The notes under the pieces are model-generated. The model saw only the letters and a program-made list of their open reading frames with translations, searched no databases and was not told the origin of the DNA. This document shows, piece by piece, positions 54,933-62,036 of a stretch of 64,000 nucleotides of DNA. The stretch covers positions 3,348,001 to 3,412,000 of the forward strand of contig OY970294.1 in NCBI GenBank assembly GCA_963716125.1. The letters run 5' to 3'. Source of the DNA: Acidiluteibacter sp963716125 (lineage in GTDB: Bacteria > Bacteroidota > Bacteroidia > Flavobacteriales_E > Vicingaceae). Within the stretch, counting starts at the first letter, position 1. Each line of letters starts with the position of its first letter. Both the position numbers and the translations under genes were made by a program.

Positions 54933-55199
54933 CTAAAGCTTTTTTTCAATAATATACTTAGCCATATCAAGTTCTAAAGCAAGGTCTGTGTACATCCTTT
55001 TTAACTTAGAGTTCTCTTCTTCAAGTTGCTTTATTTTCTTTAGCTCACTAGCTTCCATGCCACCATATCGTTGTCGCCATTTATAAAAAGTTGGCTTCGA
55101 CACTCCATGCTCTCGAGATATCGTTTCTACATCTTTGCCTAAATCAAATTCTTTTAGAATTTTGGCAATTTGGGTCGGGGAAAATTTACTCTTTTTCAT
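54933..55199 (-). CDS. IS3-family OrfA with programmed frameshift signal
   Basis: 88 residues. Helix-turn-helix: SPTQIAKILKEFDLGKDVETISREHGVSKPTFYKWRQRYGG, then a leucine-zipper coiled coil (ELKKIKQLEEENSKLKRMYTDLALELD). It ends at the sequence A-AAA-AAG followed by CTTTAG. A -1 slip there continues into orfB as KKALAPCHKREIVNEL, the classic IS3 way to make the OrfAB transposase. Confidence 0.9.
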   Translation of the reverse strand: MKKSKFSPTQIAKILKEFDLGKDVETISREHGVSKPTFYKWRQRYGGMEASELKKIKQLEEENSKLKRMYTDLALELDMAKYIIEKKL

Positions 55200-55638
55200 A
55201 TTACAGTTTTAAAATTACAAATTCTATTTTTAAACTGTACTAATTTTGGGGGAGCTTACACATCTAACTTATTTTTAACAATACTTAAACACAGATTATA
55301 AACCAATTTAGTGTGCCGATCATATAAAAGTCCAAATTTTATATGATTATTAGTTATCTGTGCTATAAGTTCAAAATCTTTATCCATTTCCTACTACCAA
55401 TTGTGTAATATATTTTACATAAAAAATAGATTACCCTCTTTTAAAATTCTATTAACTATTTAAGCCTTGTGGAGAAAGCTAATTAAAGCAATTTATAGGT
55501 TTGATTTTGATCTGTACAAACCTTATCAAAATTTTTGGTGCATTAATCAGACCAATTAAGAATGAAACTAATAAAATGGCAATTATCTTTTATGATTTAC
55601 AAATTACACTTTCCACTTAAATCCTATAAAATATAGCC

Positions 55639-55728
55639 TTTTTGCAAGAGTTGGAGCAAGAGTCTTGAGGAAAAATTTAAAAAAAAATGTGAGTCTTGCG
55701 ACTCACATTTTTTGTTTTAAATTTTGTA
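55639..55728 (-). repeat. 90-bp direct repeat with hairpin, copy 1
   Basis: It reads GCAAGAGTTGGAGCAAGAG, then a terminator hairpin AAAAAATGTGAGTC/GACTCACATTTTTT and ends in TTTTGTAC. It is nearly identical to the copy at 56060-56150 (421 bp away). On the minus strand it forms the 3' trailer of the GIY-YIG gene. Confidence 0.85.
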
Positions 55729-55733
55729 CCCGG

Positions 55734-55763
55734 GGCGGGTCGCGAAGCTTCGCGATGAACCCG
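55734..55763 (-). other. Hairpin resembling a tRNA T-arm and acceptor end
   Basis: On the minus strand: GCGGGTTC, a 16-bp palindrome TCGCGAAGCTTCGCGA in place of the loop, then CCCGC and CCCGGGTAC. The outer stem GCGGGT/ACCCGC and the GTTC start look like a tRNA T-arm whose loop was replaced by a hairpin, like the copies at 35101-35290. Confidence 0.5.
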
Positions 55764-56051
55764 CTAACGATTATTCTTTTTTAAAATATCTTTCGCAATC
55801 GTTGGATCTAATTTTAATTTAGAGTAGAAAGTACGATTTCTCATACGTTTTATGAAACTTTCTAAAAATCTAGCATCAGAATATGATAATTCTTCTATTA
55901 AAAAATACACTTCCCAATCAATAGCTCTATGAGTAAAGGCTTTCATTTTTAAGCCTGAATTATGCTCTTTCAACCTATTCGAAAAGTCTAAGCAACTTCC
56001 AATATAAAAAGTATCAATACTCTGTGAATATATAATATAGGTAGATGCCAT
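55764..56051 (-). CDS. GIY-YIG nuclease family protein
   Basis: 95 residues. The GIY-YIG core is complete: STYIIYSQSIDTFYIGS, LKEHNSGLKMKAFTHRA (Arg), FLIEELSYSDARFLESFIKRM with the metal-binding Glu. It is a small stand-alone nuclease domain without DNA-binding additions. It stands between two 90-bp direct repeats; the 5' flank is the AACTCTTGC repeat and the stop codon TAG is the first part of the tRNA-like hairpin. Such genes are common near tRNA genes in Bacteroidota; homing activity has not been shown. Confidence 0.88.
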   Translation of the reverse strand: MASTYIIYSQSIDTFYIGSCLDFSNRLKEHNSGLKMKAFTHRAIDWEVYFLIEELSYSDARFLESFIKRMRNRTFYSKLKLDPTIAKDILKKNNR

Positions 56052-56059
56052 TATAATTT

Positions 56060-56150
56060 TTTTTGCAAGAGTTGGAGCAAGAGTCTTGAGGGAAAATTTA
56101 AAAAAAAATGTGAGTCTTGCGACTCACATTTTTTGTTTTAAATTTTGTAC
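56060..56150 (-). repeat. 90-bp direct repeat with hairpin, copy 2
   Basis: Nearly identical to 55639-55728, with the same terminator-like hairpin and the same TTTTGTAC end. It lies directly upstream of the GIY-YIG start on the minus strand. Confidence 0.85.
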
Positions 56151-56346
56151 AAGAAAACCGACAAATATCGAACTTTATTATGAAGGATGTGGATATAATT
56201 CTCCACCATGCAAAGCTTGTGGGAGTAGCTATATAAAAGGTTTATTTGGTTATCTCTACTTCTTAGATTTAACCAATTGCTTTACCTTTTGAAAAACAAA
56301 TCAATATCCAAACTTGAATTCATTAAACGTATAAGTGATTAATAAA

Positions 56347-56384
56347 TTTGGTGTTTTCTAAATTATATTCTAATATTGCAATAT
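56347..56384 (+). promoter_or_regulatory. arsR promoter with overlapping operator
   Basis: -33 TTTG (56347-56350), 20-bp spacer and -7 TAATATTG (56371-56378) fit the Bacteroidota promoter well. The perfect palindrome ATATTGCAATAT (56373-56384) overlaps the -7 box and the arsR ATG at 56383. The expected start of transcription is at or within a few bases of the ATG. Confidence 0.65.
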
Positions 56385-56712
56385 GGGAATAACAAAAACA
56401 AAAGGGTTTACGACAAAAGTTACCGATATGGCAGAAGTATTGAAAGCTTTAGGTCATCCGGCAAGATTGGCTATTATTGAATTTTTAGCTAAAAGTCCTT
56501 CTTGTATTTGTAATGATATAGTGGATAAAATACCATTAGCACAACCCACTATTTCGAGACATCTTTCGGAGTTAAAAAAAGTAGGACTTATACAAGGTTC
56601 GATCGAAGGCAAAAACATCTGTTACTGCATCAATGAAGAAAGATGGTCTGATGTAAAAGAGTTAGTTGATGACTTATCCAATCAACTAACTCAAACCAAT
56701 AAATGCTGTTAA
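56383..56712 (+). CDS. arsR: ArsR-type arsenic-responsive repressor
   Basis: 109 residues, winged helix: MAEVLKALGHPARLAIIEFLAKSPSCICNDIVDKIPLAQPTISRHLSELKKVGLI. The CxC pair in SPSCICND matches the As(III)-sensing Cys-x-Cys of ArsR, and the recognition helix is PTISRHLSEL. Arsenite binding releases DNA. The start codon overlaps the palindromic operator. It is the first gene of the ars operon. The final residues (TNKCC) hold another Cys pair, usual in this family. Confidence 0.95.
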   Translation: MGITKTKGFTTKVTDMAEVLKALGHPARLAIIEFLAKSPSCICNDIVDKIPLAQPTISRHLSELKKVGLIQGSIEGKNICYCINEERWSDVKELVDDLSNQLTQTNKCC

Positions 56713-56730
56713 AAAAATTTAAGTAAATAC

Positions 56731-56748
56731 ATTCTAATATTGCAATAT
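56731..56748 (+). promoter_or_regulatory. Second copy of the ArsR operator
   Basis: The 18-bp sequence ATTCTAATATTGCAATAT is identical to 56367-56384. The palindrome ends one base before the ATG of the DUF6428 gene. A TAATATTG -7 element is again present (56735-56742), but the -33 box is weak. Confidence 0.65.
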
Positions 56749-57219
56749 ATGAAACTATCAGAATTAAAAACCATCCTTAAAGAAGTTAAAAGTGTAGAGT
56801 TCCAATTGCCTAATGGTGAAGTGGTCCCTAACCATTTTCATGTTACAGAGGTTGGACAGATCAACAAACGATTTATTGATTGTGGAGGCACATTAAGAAA
56901 TGAAACAGTAATCAATTTTCAATTATGGACTGCTTCCGATTATGATCATAGGCTTAGTGCCGAGAAACTTCGTTCAATCATCGAGCTTTCAGAGGACAAA
57001 CTAAGCTTGAGTGATAATGAAATTGAGGTGGAATACCAAGGTGAAACCATAGGGAAATATGGATTAGAATTTGATGGCAGTATTTTTCAACTTACTTCTA
57101 CTCAAACAGATTGCCTTGCAAAAGACAAATGCGGTATTCCACAGCAGAAACCAAGAATTAGGCTTTCTACCTTACAAGCAAATGAAAATAGTTGTACCCC
57201 AGGTTCTGGTTGTTGTTAA
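56749..57219 (+). CDS. DUF6428 family protein, arsenic cluster
   Basis: 156 residues from ATG at 56749; a TTG at 56740 inside the operator is rejected. DUF6428 marks are present: MKLSELKTILKEVKSVEFQLPNGEVVPNHFHVTEVGQINKRFIDCGGTLRNE, and a Cys-rich tail TQTDCLAKDKCG ... SCTPGSGCC that could bind arsenic. The family occurs in Bacteroidota ars operons; the biochemical role is unknown. The Cys tail suggests metalloid binding or a chaperone role (inference). Confidence 0.85.
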   Translation: MKLSELKTILKEVKSVEFQLPNGEVVPNHFHVTEVGQINKRFIDCGGTLRNETVINFQLWTASDYDHRLSAEKLRSIIELSEDKLSLSDNEIEVEYQGETIGKYGLEFDGSIFQLTSTQTDCLAKDKCGIPQQKPRIRLSTLQANENSCTPGSGCC

Positions 57220-57240
57220 TCAATTTAGTAAAGATAAATC

Positions 57241-57873
57241 ATGCAAATACATAAAATGAAAATGCTCCCAAAGCTTGAATCTGCTATTGAAAAAGCAGTA
57301 CAATTAAATATTTCAGAGGAACGTATTAAGGTACTTAATCCGCTTATTGAGTACATTCAATCCAAAATAGATCAGGAAAAAGACATCAACCTAAATTTCA
57401 TCTGTACGCATAATTCTCGAAGAAGTCAGTTTTCACAGATTTGGGCTCAAACAGCAGCAGACTACTATGGCATACGGGCTAATTGCTATTCAGGTGGAGT
57501 TGAAGTTACGGCATTTAATGAAAGAGCTGTTGAATCCATAAAGAAAAGTGGATTTCGGGTTTCATCCAAAGGAGACACGAACCCCATCTATTTCATTTTT
57601 AACTCTGACGATTCTGAGCCGATAAGTGCTTTTTCCAAACTGTTTGATGATCCAATAAATAAGGCAGATCAATTTGCAGCCGTGATGACTTGTTCTCATG
57701 CAGATGATAACTGCCCTTTTATACCTGGAACAGAAAAAAGAATTCCAGTAAGATATGAAGACCCAAAGGCTTTTGATGACACTCCTGAAGAGGCTGCAAG
57801 GTATGATGAACGATCTATGCAGATAGCAAGTGAAATGTTATATGTGTTTTCTAAAATCAAGTTAAGAGGGTGA
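57241..57873 (+). CDS. arsC: Arsenate reductase-like low-molecular-weight phosphatase
   Basis: 210 residues. The P-loop FICTHNSRRSQFSQIWAQTAA has the catalytic CX5R of LMW-PTP-type arsenate reductases. AVMTCSHADDNCPFIPGTEKRIPVRYEDPKAF carries two Cys residues for the thiol relay and the catalytic Asp segment. It reduces arsenate to arsenite for export by the Acr3 pump encoded further on. It is longer than E. coli LMW-PTP because of an N-terminal helical extension. Its stop overlaps the next start by 4 bp (GTGA). Confidence 0.85.
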   Translation: MQIHKMKMLPKLESAIEKAVQLNISEERIKVLNPLIEYIQSKIDQEKDINLNFICTHNSRRSQFSQIWAQTAADYYGIRANCYSGGVEVTAFNERAVESIKKSGFRVSSKGDTNPIYFIFNSDDSEPISAFSKLFDDPINKADQFAAVMTCSHADDNCPFIPGTEKRIPVRYEDPKAFDDTPEEAARYDERSMQIASEMLYVFSKIKLRG

Positions 57874-58580
57874 AAAAGATAATAGTTCTGGTATTATGCT
57901 TAGGAATCGGAAAAACTTTTGCTCAAAATCATCACATATATGGTCTATTTCCTACCTACAATGCAGACTTAAAACTTAGCTCAAGGTGGACCACTTCGGT
58001 GTATTCTTTTTTGGCACTCAATCCTAAAAATCAATCAACGGAAGGGATTGAGTATCCTCGTCAAACCAATGCTTTTTACATTGAGTTGGATGCAATATAT
58101 GGATTAAATGAAGAATGGTCTTTGGCAGGTAGCTATACCTTTGAAAGAGCAAGCCCCTTAACTGAAAATTATAGGAATGAAAACCGTTTATGGCTTCAAG
58201 TACAGCATTATAAAAAGCTGTCAAAGTTTAACTTAAAAAATAGAATCAGATACGATTTTCGATTTATCCAGAATAGATTAACAGGAAATACAGATTACAA
58301 TCCAAGGTTACGGTATCTCTTGGGAGTTGACTTCCCATTGAACTCCAATTCATTGTACTTTGCTGCTTACAATGAGTTTTTCTTTGACACCTATAAAAAT
58401 AGAGTGGCAGCTTATGCTGAGAATTGGGTATTTATAGGAATAGGGTTTGACTTATCAAAGAATACCAAACTTGAGACGGGATTGCTTAATATCAATTGGA
58501 TAAGAAATAAAGATAAGGACTGGCTTAAGCAATACTATTGGCAAGTAACCATCATCCAAAAGTTTAATAAAGAATCTTAA
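57870..58580 (+). CDS. DUF2490 outer-membrane protein
   Basis: 236 residues from GTG at 57870, chosen because it overlaps the arsC-like stop (GTGA) and gives a complete signal peptide (IIVLVLCLGIGKTFAQ). The rest is a barrel with the DUF2490 pattern: RWTTSVYSFLALNP, NAFYIELDAIYGLNEEWSLAGSYTFERA, NRLWLQVQHYKKL, NRIRYDFRFIQNRLTG, PRLRYLLGVDFPL, and YFAAYNEFFFD. The role is unknown. Its place between arsC and acr3 implies a link to arsenic handling at the outer membrane (inference). Confidence 0.8.
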   Translation: MKKIIVLVLCLGIGKTFAQNHHIYGLFPTYNADLKLSSRWTTSVYSFLALNPKNQSTEGIEYPRQTNAFYIELDAIYGLNEEWSLAGSYTFERASPLTENYRNENRLWLQVQHYKKLSKFNLKNRIRYDFRFIQNRLTGNTDYNPRLRYLLGVDFPLNSNSLYFAAYNEFFFDTYKNRVAAYAENWVFIGIGFDLSKNTKLETGLLNINWIRNKDKDWLKQYYWQVTIIQKFNKES

Positions 58581-58596
58581 AATAAAAAACAGTAAA

Positions 58597-59655
58597 ATGA
58601 GTGAAGAGAGTAAAATTGGTTTTTTTGAGAAATACTTAACGGTTTGGGTATTCCTATGCATTTTGGCAGGAATTGGATTGGGCTTTATTTCAGGTACATC
58701 AATTCATGTATTAAGTGATTGGAATATTGCAACAGTTAATATTGCTGTAGCTATACTCGTATGGTTTATGATATACCCTATGATGGTACAGATTGACTTT
58801 TCATCGATAAAAAATGTAGCTCAAAATTGGAAAGGATTAAGTTTAACTGTTATTGTAAACTGGTTAATAAAGCCATTCACAATGGCGTTGTTTAGTTATA
58901 TTTTTTTCTACCATTTATATAATGCATGGGTGAGTCCTGAGGACGCAGAAGCTTATTTAGCAGGTGCGATATTACTAGGTGCTGCACCATGTACAGCAAT
59001 GGTTTTCGTATGGTCTTATCTTACAAAAGGTGATGCTAACTATACTTTAGTGCAAGTTTCGGTAAACGATCTAATACTCTTAATTGCATTCATTCCTATC
59101 GTAGGTTTGCTTTTCACTTTCTTTGGTATTGATTTCACAGATGGAAGTGGGAAGTCGATTGGCATACCCTATCAAACTTTAATAACTTCTGTATTGATTT
59201 TTGTAGTTTTCCCTTTGATAACAGGATATTTTTCAAATAAGTTTCTAAGAAAGATTAAAGGAGACAAGTGGTTTCAAAATGTTTTCTTGAAAAGATTAAA
59301 GCCTATTTCAATAGTAGCTTTACTTTCAACATTAATACTAATTTTTGCTTTTCAAGGTGAAAAAATAATTGAAAAGCCAATTGCAATTCTTTTGATAGCG
59401 ATCCCATTAACTTTACAGACCTATTTCATTTTTTTTATCAGTTGGTTTGCGGGGAAATTTTTAAAGTTAAAGCATAATGTATGTGCTCCTTCTGCGATGA
59501 TCGGAGCAAGTAATTTTTTCGAGCTTGCTGTAGCTGTTGCCATTTCCTTATTTGGATTAAACTCCGGGGCATCATTAGCGACAGTTGTGGGTGTACTCAT
59601 TGAGGTTCCGGTAATGCTCTCTTTAGTTGCTTTGGCAAACAAATGGAAATATTAA
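58597..59655 (+). CDS. acr3: Arsenite efflux transporter, Acr3 family
   Basis: 352 residues with ten hydrophobic helices. Acr3 motifs are present: GAAPCTAMVFVWSYLTKGDANYTLVQVSVNDLI with the conserved Cys, and SAMIGASNFFELAVAVAISLFGLNSGASLATVVGVLIEVPVML. It exports arsenite across the inner membrane using the proton gradient. It starts 16 bp after the DUF2490 stop. Family name is certain; the organism's own symbol may be arsB. Confidence 0.95.
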   Translation: MSEESKIGFFEKYLTVWVFLCILAGIGLGFISGTSIHVLSDWNIATVNIAVAILVWFMIYPMMVQIDFSSIKNVAQNWKGLSLTVIVNWLIKPFTMALFSYIFFYHLYNAWVSPEDAEAYLAGAILLGAAPCTAMVFVWSYLTKGDANYTLVQVSVNDLILLIAFIPIVGLLFTFFGIDFTDGSGKSIGIPYQTLITSVLIFVVFPLITGYFSNKFLRKIKGDKWFQNVFLKRLKPISIVALLSTLILIFAFQGEKIIEKPIAILLIAIPLTLQTYFIFFISWFAGKFLKLKHNVCAPSAMIGASNFFELAVAVAISLFGLNSGASLATVVGVLIEVPVMLSLVALANKWKY

Positions 59656-59690
59656 ATCCATTTTTAAACTCATACTATAATAGTAGCTAA

Positions 59691-60416
59691 ATGAAAATAG
59701 CATTCTTTTCCGACATACACGCAAACCTCCCCGCCCTATATGCCTTTTTTGAAGATATTGAAGCCGATAAGCCCGACATGATATATTGTTTGGGAGATTT
59801 GGTGGGTTATAACGTATGGGCAAATGAGGTAGTAGAAGAAATAAAGGGAAGATACATCCCGACAATTATGGGAAATCATGATGAAGCACTATTACTTCCA
59901 TCCAAAGAAGGGGATCAATCAAACAGAGGTATTACCAGACGACTTGTAACTAAAGAGAATAGGAATTACCTTATCAATCTCCCAAGACATTTAAAATTTT
60001 CTTTTGATACGAAGGATGGGAAGTTTAATGTTCTTTTAGTTCATGGCAGCCCTAAAGCTATCAACGATTATTTAGTTGAAGATTACCCTGAAAATGAAGT
60101 TTTAGGTATGTTAAAGGAGCATGATGCAGATATGATCTTTTGTGGTCACACCCATAAGCCGTATCATCGCATTTTAAAAGTAGGCAGTGAATTCAAACAC
60201 ATTATAAATATTGGTTCGGTTGGCAAGCCTAAAGATGGTGATCCCCGAATCTGTTATGCAACATTATCATTTGACGAACAATCATCAACTAAGTTGAAAG
60301 ATTCCGTTAAAGTTAAATTCAAGAGACGAGCTTATAACATTGAAGAAGCCACAGTTGCTTTATCACAAAGTGACTTTCCTAATTCTTATGGGGAACTACT
60401 AAAATCAGCTAAATAA
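59691..60416 (+). CDS. Metallophosphoesterase (YfcE/MJ0936-like)
   Basis: 241 residues. Calcineurin-like metal motifs are in order: FFSDIHANLPAL, CLGDLVGYNVWANEVVE, IMGNHDEALLL, LVHGSPKAINDY and IFCGHTHKPYHRI, then NIGSVGKPKDGDPRICYATL. It is a cytoplasmic two-metal phosphodiesterase or phosphatase; the substrate is unknown. It lies 35 bp after acr3 in the same direction, so it belongs to the ars operon. Ars operons do not usually include such an enzyme. It is convergent with the phage block, 10 bp from it. Confidence 0.88.
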   Translation: MKIAFFSDIHANLPALYAFFEDIEADKPDMIYCLGDLVGYNVWANEVVEEIKGRYIPTIMGNHDEALLLPSKEGDQSNRGITRRLVTKENRNYLINLPRHLKFSFDTKDGKFNVLLVHGSPKAINDYLVEDYPENEVLGMLKEHDADMIFCGHTHKPYHRILKVGSEFKHIINIGSVGKPKDGDPRICYATLSFDEQSSTKLKDSVKVKFKRRAYNIEEATVALSQSDFPNSYGELLKSAK

Positions 60417-60426
60417 TGAGAGTATC

Positions 60427-60909
60427 TTACCCTAAATGAGGTAAGTAGCCTATGATGGCACGAACGGTTCCTAAAGTGCCATTTGGTTTAGCACTTAAAG
60501 CTCGACCTATGGCTCCAATGAACCCACCGTCCGAAGGTGTTAATAAACCTGGAGTGGATGAATTGTATAAGTAGTCGCCAATATTTACTTGTGCAATATC
60601 TATTTGAACATCCGTAATACCTCCATACATAACCTGAACTAATTCATTAGGATTTCCCGGTGTCAAGACTATACCAAAAGGATGCGGTTGAAATGGATTG
60701 TATTGAGGGAATGCTTCTACTGCATTTTCTTGATTTTCATTTAACCTCACAATATGCCCTGCTTCTAATCTGATGAATGAAGTGTTAAGCATCTCAATTT
60801 TTGAAATGCCTACTTCACCTCCAGTTCCACCTCCCGGATCTGTTCCACCAGTTTGTTCAACGATGGTTTGACTTGCCTTTACAAAGCGTTGTTTATTGAT
60901 ATACCTCAT
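60427..60909 (-). CDS. Phage-associated hypothetical protein (DUF2190-like features)
   Basis: 160 residues, last gene of the minus-strand phage block. A Gly-rich tract (GGTDPGGGTGGEVG) precedes a beta-rich domain. The end SSTPGLLTPSDGGFIGAIGRALSAKPNGTLGTVRAIIGYL, together with a long strand QVMYGGITDVQIDIAQVNIGDYLY, resembles phage decoration (DUF2190-type) proteins, in which one face is an A-G-A-L-S-type strand. Assignment is tentative. The start overlaps the stop of the upstream gene by 4 bp. Confidence 0.5.
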   Translation of the reverse strand: MRYINKQRFVKASQTIVEQTGGTDPGGGTGGEVGISKIEMLNTSFIRLEAGHIVRLNENQENAVEAFPQYNPFQPHPFGIVLTPGNPNELVQVMYGGITDVQIDIAQVNIGDYLYNSSTPGLLTPSDGGFIGAIGRALSAKPNGTLGTVRAIIGYLPHLG

Positions 60910-61340
60910 GCGTTCTGTGGAGATTGATAATATTGCACTCTTAAAACATGGCTTTTCCCTGCCTCAATTCCGATCACTCGAAAGCTTTCTAAATTCCATC
61001 GACCGGTAATTTCATAAAGGTCATTATCACCTAAGGCAATACCGGAATTTGCACTTGGATCGCTACCGTTTTCCTTGAAACGAATCGCTCTTGATTTATC
61101 TGTTACACTTGCATCTGCTTCAATGGATATGGTGGCTGAAATAGCATTTTCAGGAATGGTCAATTGAGCCACTTCCGTATCGGTAACAAACAAGTCTTCA
61201 TATCCTTGTTCAGTTTCAGGGATAGTGAACCTTCCGTTTTCACCACTTTGAATCAGTATTAGCTCTTCCAAATAATCCAACATGGAAGAGGCGTTGCCAT
61301 TTCGATAGGCGTTTTTATGTACTCTTGTTGCTTCGCTCAT
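60906..61340 (-). CDS. Phage-associated hypothetical protein
   Basis: 144 residues, soluble. The beginning (SEATRVHKNAYRNGNASSMLDYLEEL) and a beta-rich rest (FVTDTEVAQLTIPENAISATISIEADASVTDKSRAIRFKENGSDP) suggest a small structural protein. The ADASVTDKSRAIRF strand recalls tail or head decoration proteins, but no family is clear. It overlaps the endolysin gene by 1 bp and the next gene by 4 bp, so it is part of one late phage operon. Confidence 0.5.
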   Translation of the reverse strand: MSEATRVHKNAYRNGNASSMLDYLEELILIQSGENGRFTIPETEQGYEDLFVTDTEVAQLTIPENAISATISIEADASVTDKSRAIRFKENGSDPSANSGIALGDNDLYEITGRWNLESFRVIGIEAGKSHVLRVQYYQSPQNA

Positions 61341-61876
61341 TATGCTAGGTTTGCTAAGTTTTGTTGTTCAGTCCAAAGCTGTGCAATGGATTTACCGCCA
61401 CGGTCGTAAAAATGTGGACGGTCTTTAAAAGAAATCCATCGACCTCCCCAGGAAAGACCAACACTTTCACCAATAACTCCAATGGTATTCCATACTGATT
61501 CAGGTACTTTGTAATTGGCACGCCCATCCACAATAGGAACAATATCTACTGCCACCCCTACATTGTGGTCCGACTGTCCGCATTTGGCATTGGTAACAAT
61601 TCCTCCGGGAGCTGTTCGTCCTTGTGCATAGAGTTTGTTTTGCTCTTCACAATCACGGTAAGCACTGGTGACTTTGAGTTGAATACCTGCCTTTTGAGCT
61701 TTGATAAGAAACTTCTCGACCTTCTTTCTTACTTCAGGTCTAAGCTGACGGAGCTTTAACTTGGTTTGAATATCCAATTTCTTGTAAAGCCAACGGCTTG
61801 CAATAGCAATACCGATGACACCCACAAGGATACCAACACCCATAAAAACTACCTTTTTATCTACCTGAACTGCCAT
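61340..61876 (-). CDS. M15-family peptidase, membrane-anchored endolysin
   Basis: 178 residues. A transmembrane or signal-anchor helix (about 9-29, VVFMGVGILVGVIGIAIASRWL) leads into the M15 (VanY/CwlK-type) fold: KVTSAYRDCEEQNKLYAQG, then zinc-binding QSDHNVGVAVDIV with His and Asp, and WGGRWISFKDRPHFYD with the second His. It cuts peptidoglycan cross-links, most likely as an L-alanyl-D-glutamate peptidase. An N-terminal anchor is typical of SAR or signal-anchor endolysins of phage. The start is 3 bp from the end of the small ORF at 61880. Confidence 0.85.
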   Translation of the reverse strand: MAVQVDKKVVFMGVGILVGVIGIAIASRWLYKKLDIQTKLKLRQLRPEVRKKVEKFLIKAQKAGIQLKVTSAYRDCEEQNKLYAQGRTAPGGIVTNAKCGQSDHNVGVAVDIVPIVDGRANYKVPESVWNTIGVIGESVGLSWGGRWISFKDRPHFYDRGGKSIAQLWTEQQNLANLA

Positions 61877-61879
61877 AGA

Positions 61880-62011
61880 CTATGCTTGTTTTTGACAACT
61901 ACAACCACCGCTTTCACCGCTTTGGCATTTGCAGCTCTTTTTCATTCTCAATAGGTTGATTGAAATGTTTGCAATGGACAAAACCATAAATGTTGCAAAC
62001 AAGATGTTCAT
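61880..62011 (-). CDS. 43-residue Cys-rich membrane peptide
   Basis: A small frame not reported by length-limited gene callers. AAGGAG stands 9 bp upstream of the ATG at 62011. The N-terminal 22 residues form a membrane helix (NILFATFMVLSIANISINLL). The tail is KKSCKCQSGESGGCSCQKQA with four Cys in two CxC pairs. It lies between the coiled-coil gene and the endolysin gene, the place of a holin or spanin part. Function unknown; a holin-like role would be inferred only from size and place. Confidence 0.6.
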   Translation of the reverse strand: MNILFATFMVLSIANISINLLRMKKSCKCQSGESGGCSCQKQA

Positions 62012-62036
62012 TGTTTTATTCTCCTTCATGACGTAC

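Larger units (their letters stand above)
54026..55260 (-). mobile_element. IS3-family (IS407-like) insertion sequence
   Basis: 1235 bp. Ends are TGTAGGCTTCCCATTTTTAG (left) and TGTAAGCTCCCCCAAAATTA (right, reverse complement), imperfect inverted repeats of about 28 bp. The 4-bp target duplication CATC (54022-54025, 55261-55264) fits the IS407 group. It carries orfA and orfB on the minus strand. Confidence 0.93.
53603..55387 (-). pseudogene. ECF sigma factor split by an IS3-family element
   Basis: The gene starts at ATG 55387 and is interrupted after KNKLD by the element at 54026-55260. It resumes with DAEDLTHDIFLKLF and ends at 53603. If one copy of the 4-bp duplication is removed, the frame is restored as LDAEDLTHDIF, so the disruption is clean. 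Region 2 (DRHTKLVYNLCLSI, DLTHDIFLKLFVSLKSFKGQSKFTTWLNRLTYN) and region 4 (HPEDKIILLMKFQNALSVKEISEELQIGNSAVKMRIRRAK) mark an ECF-type sigma factor of about 180 residues. The intact regulon is unknown. Confidence 0.92.

Noticed and set aside
56086..56292. 68-residue plus-strand ORF after the GIY-YIG gene
   Set aside because: Its first half is a translation of the direct repeat and hairpin. The second half (KPTNIELYYEGCGYNSPPCKACGSS) has Cys pairs but no start or family match; it may be a gene fragment.
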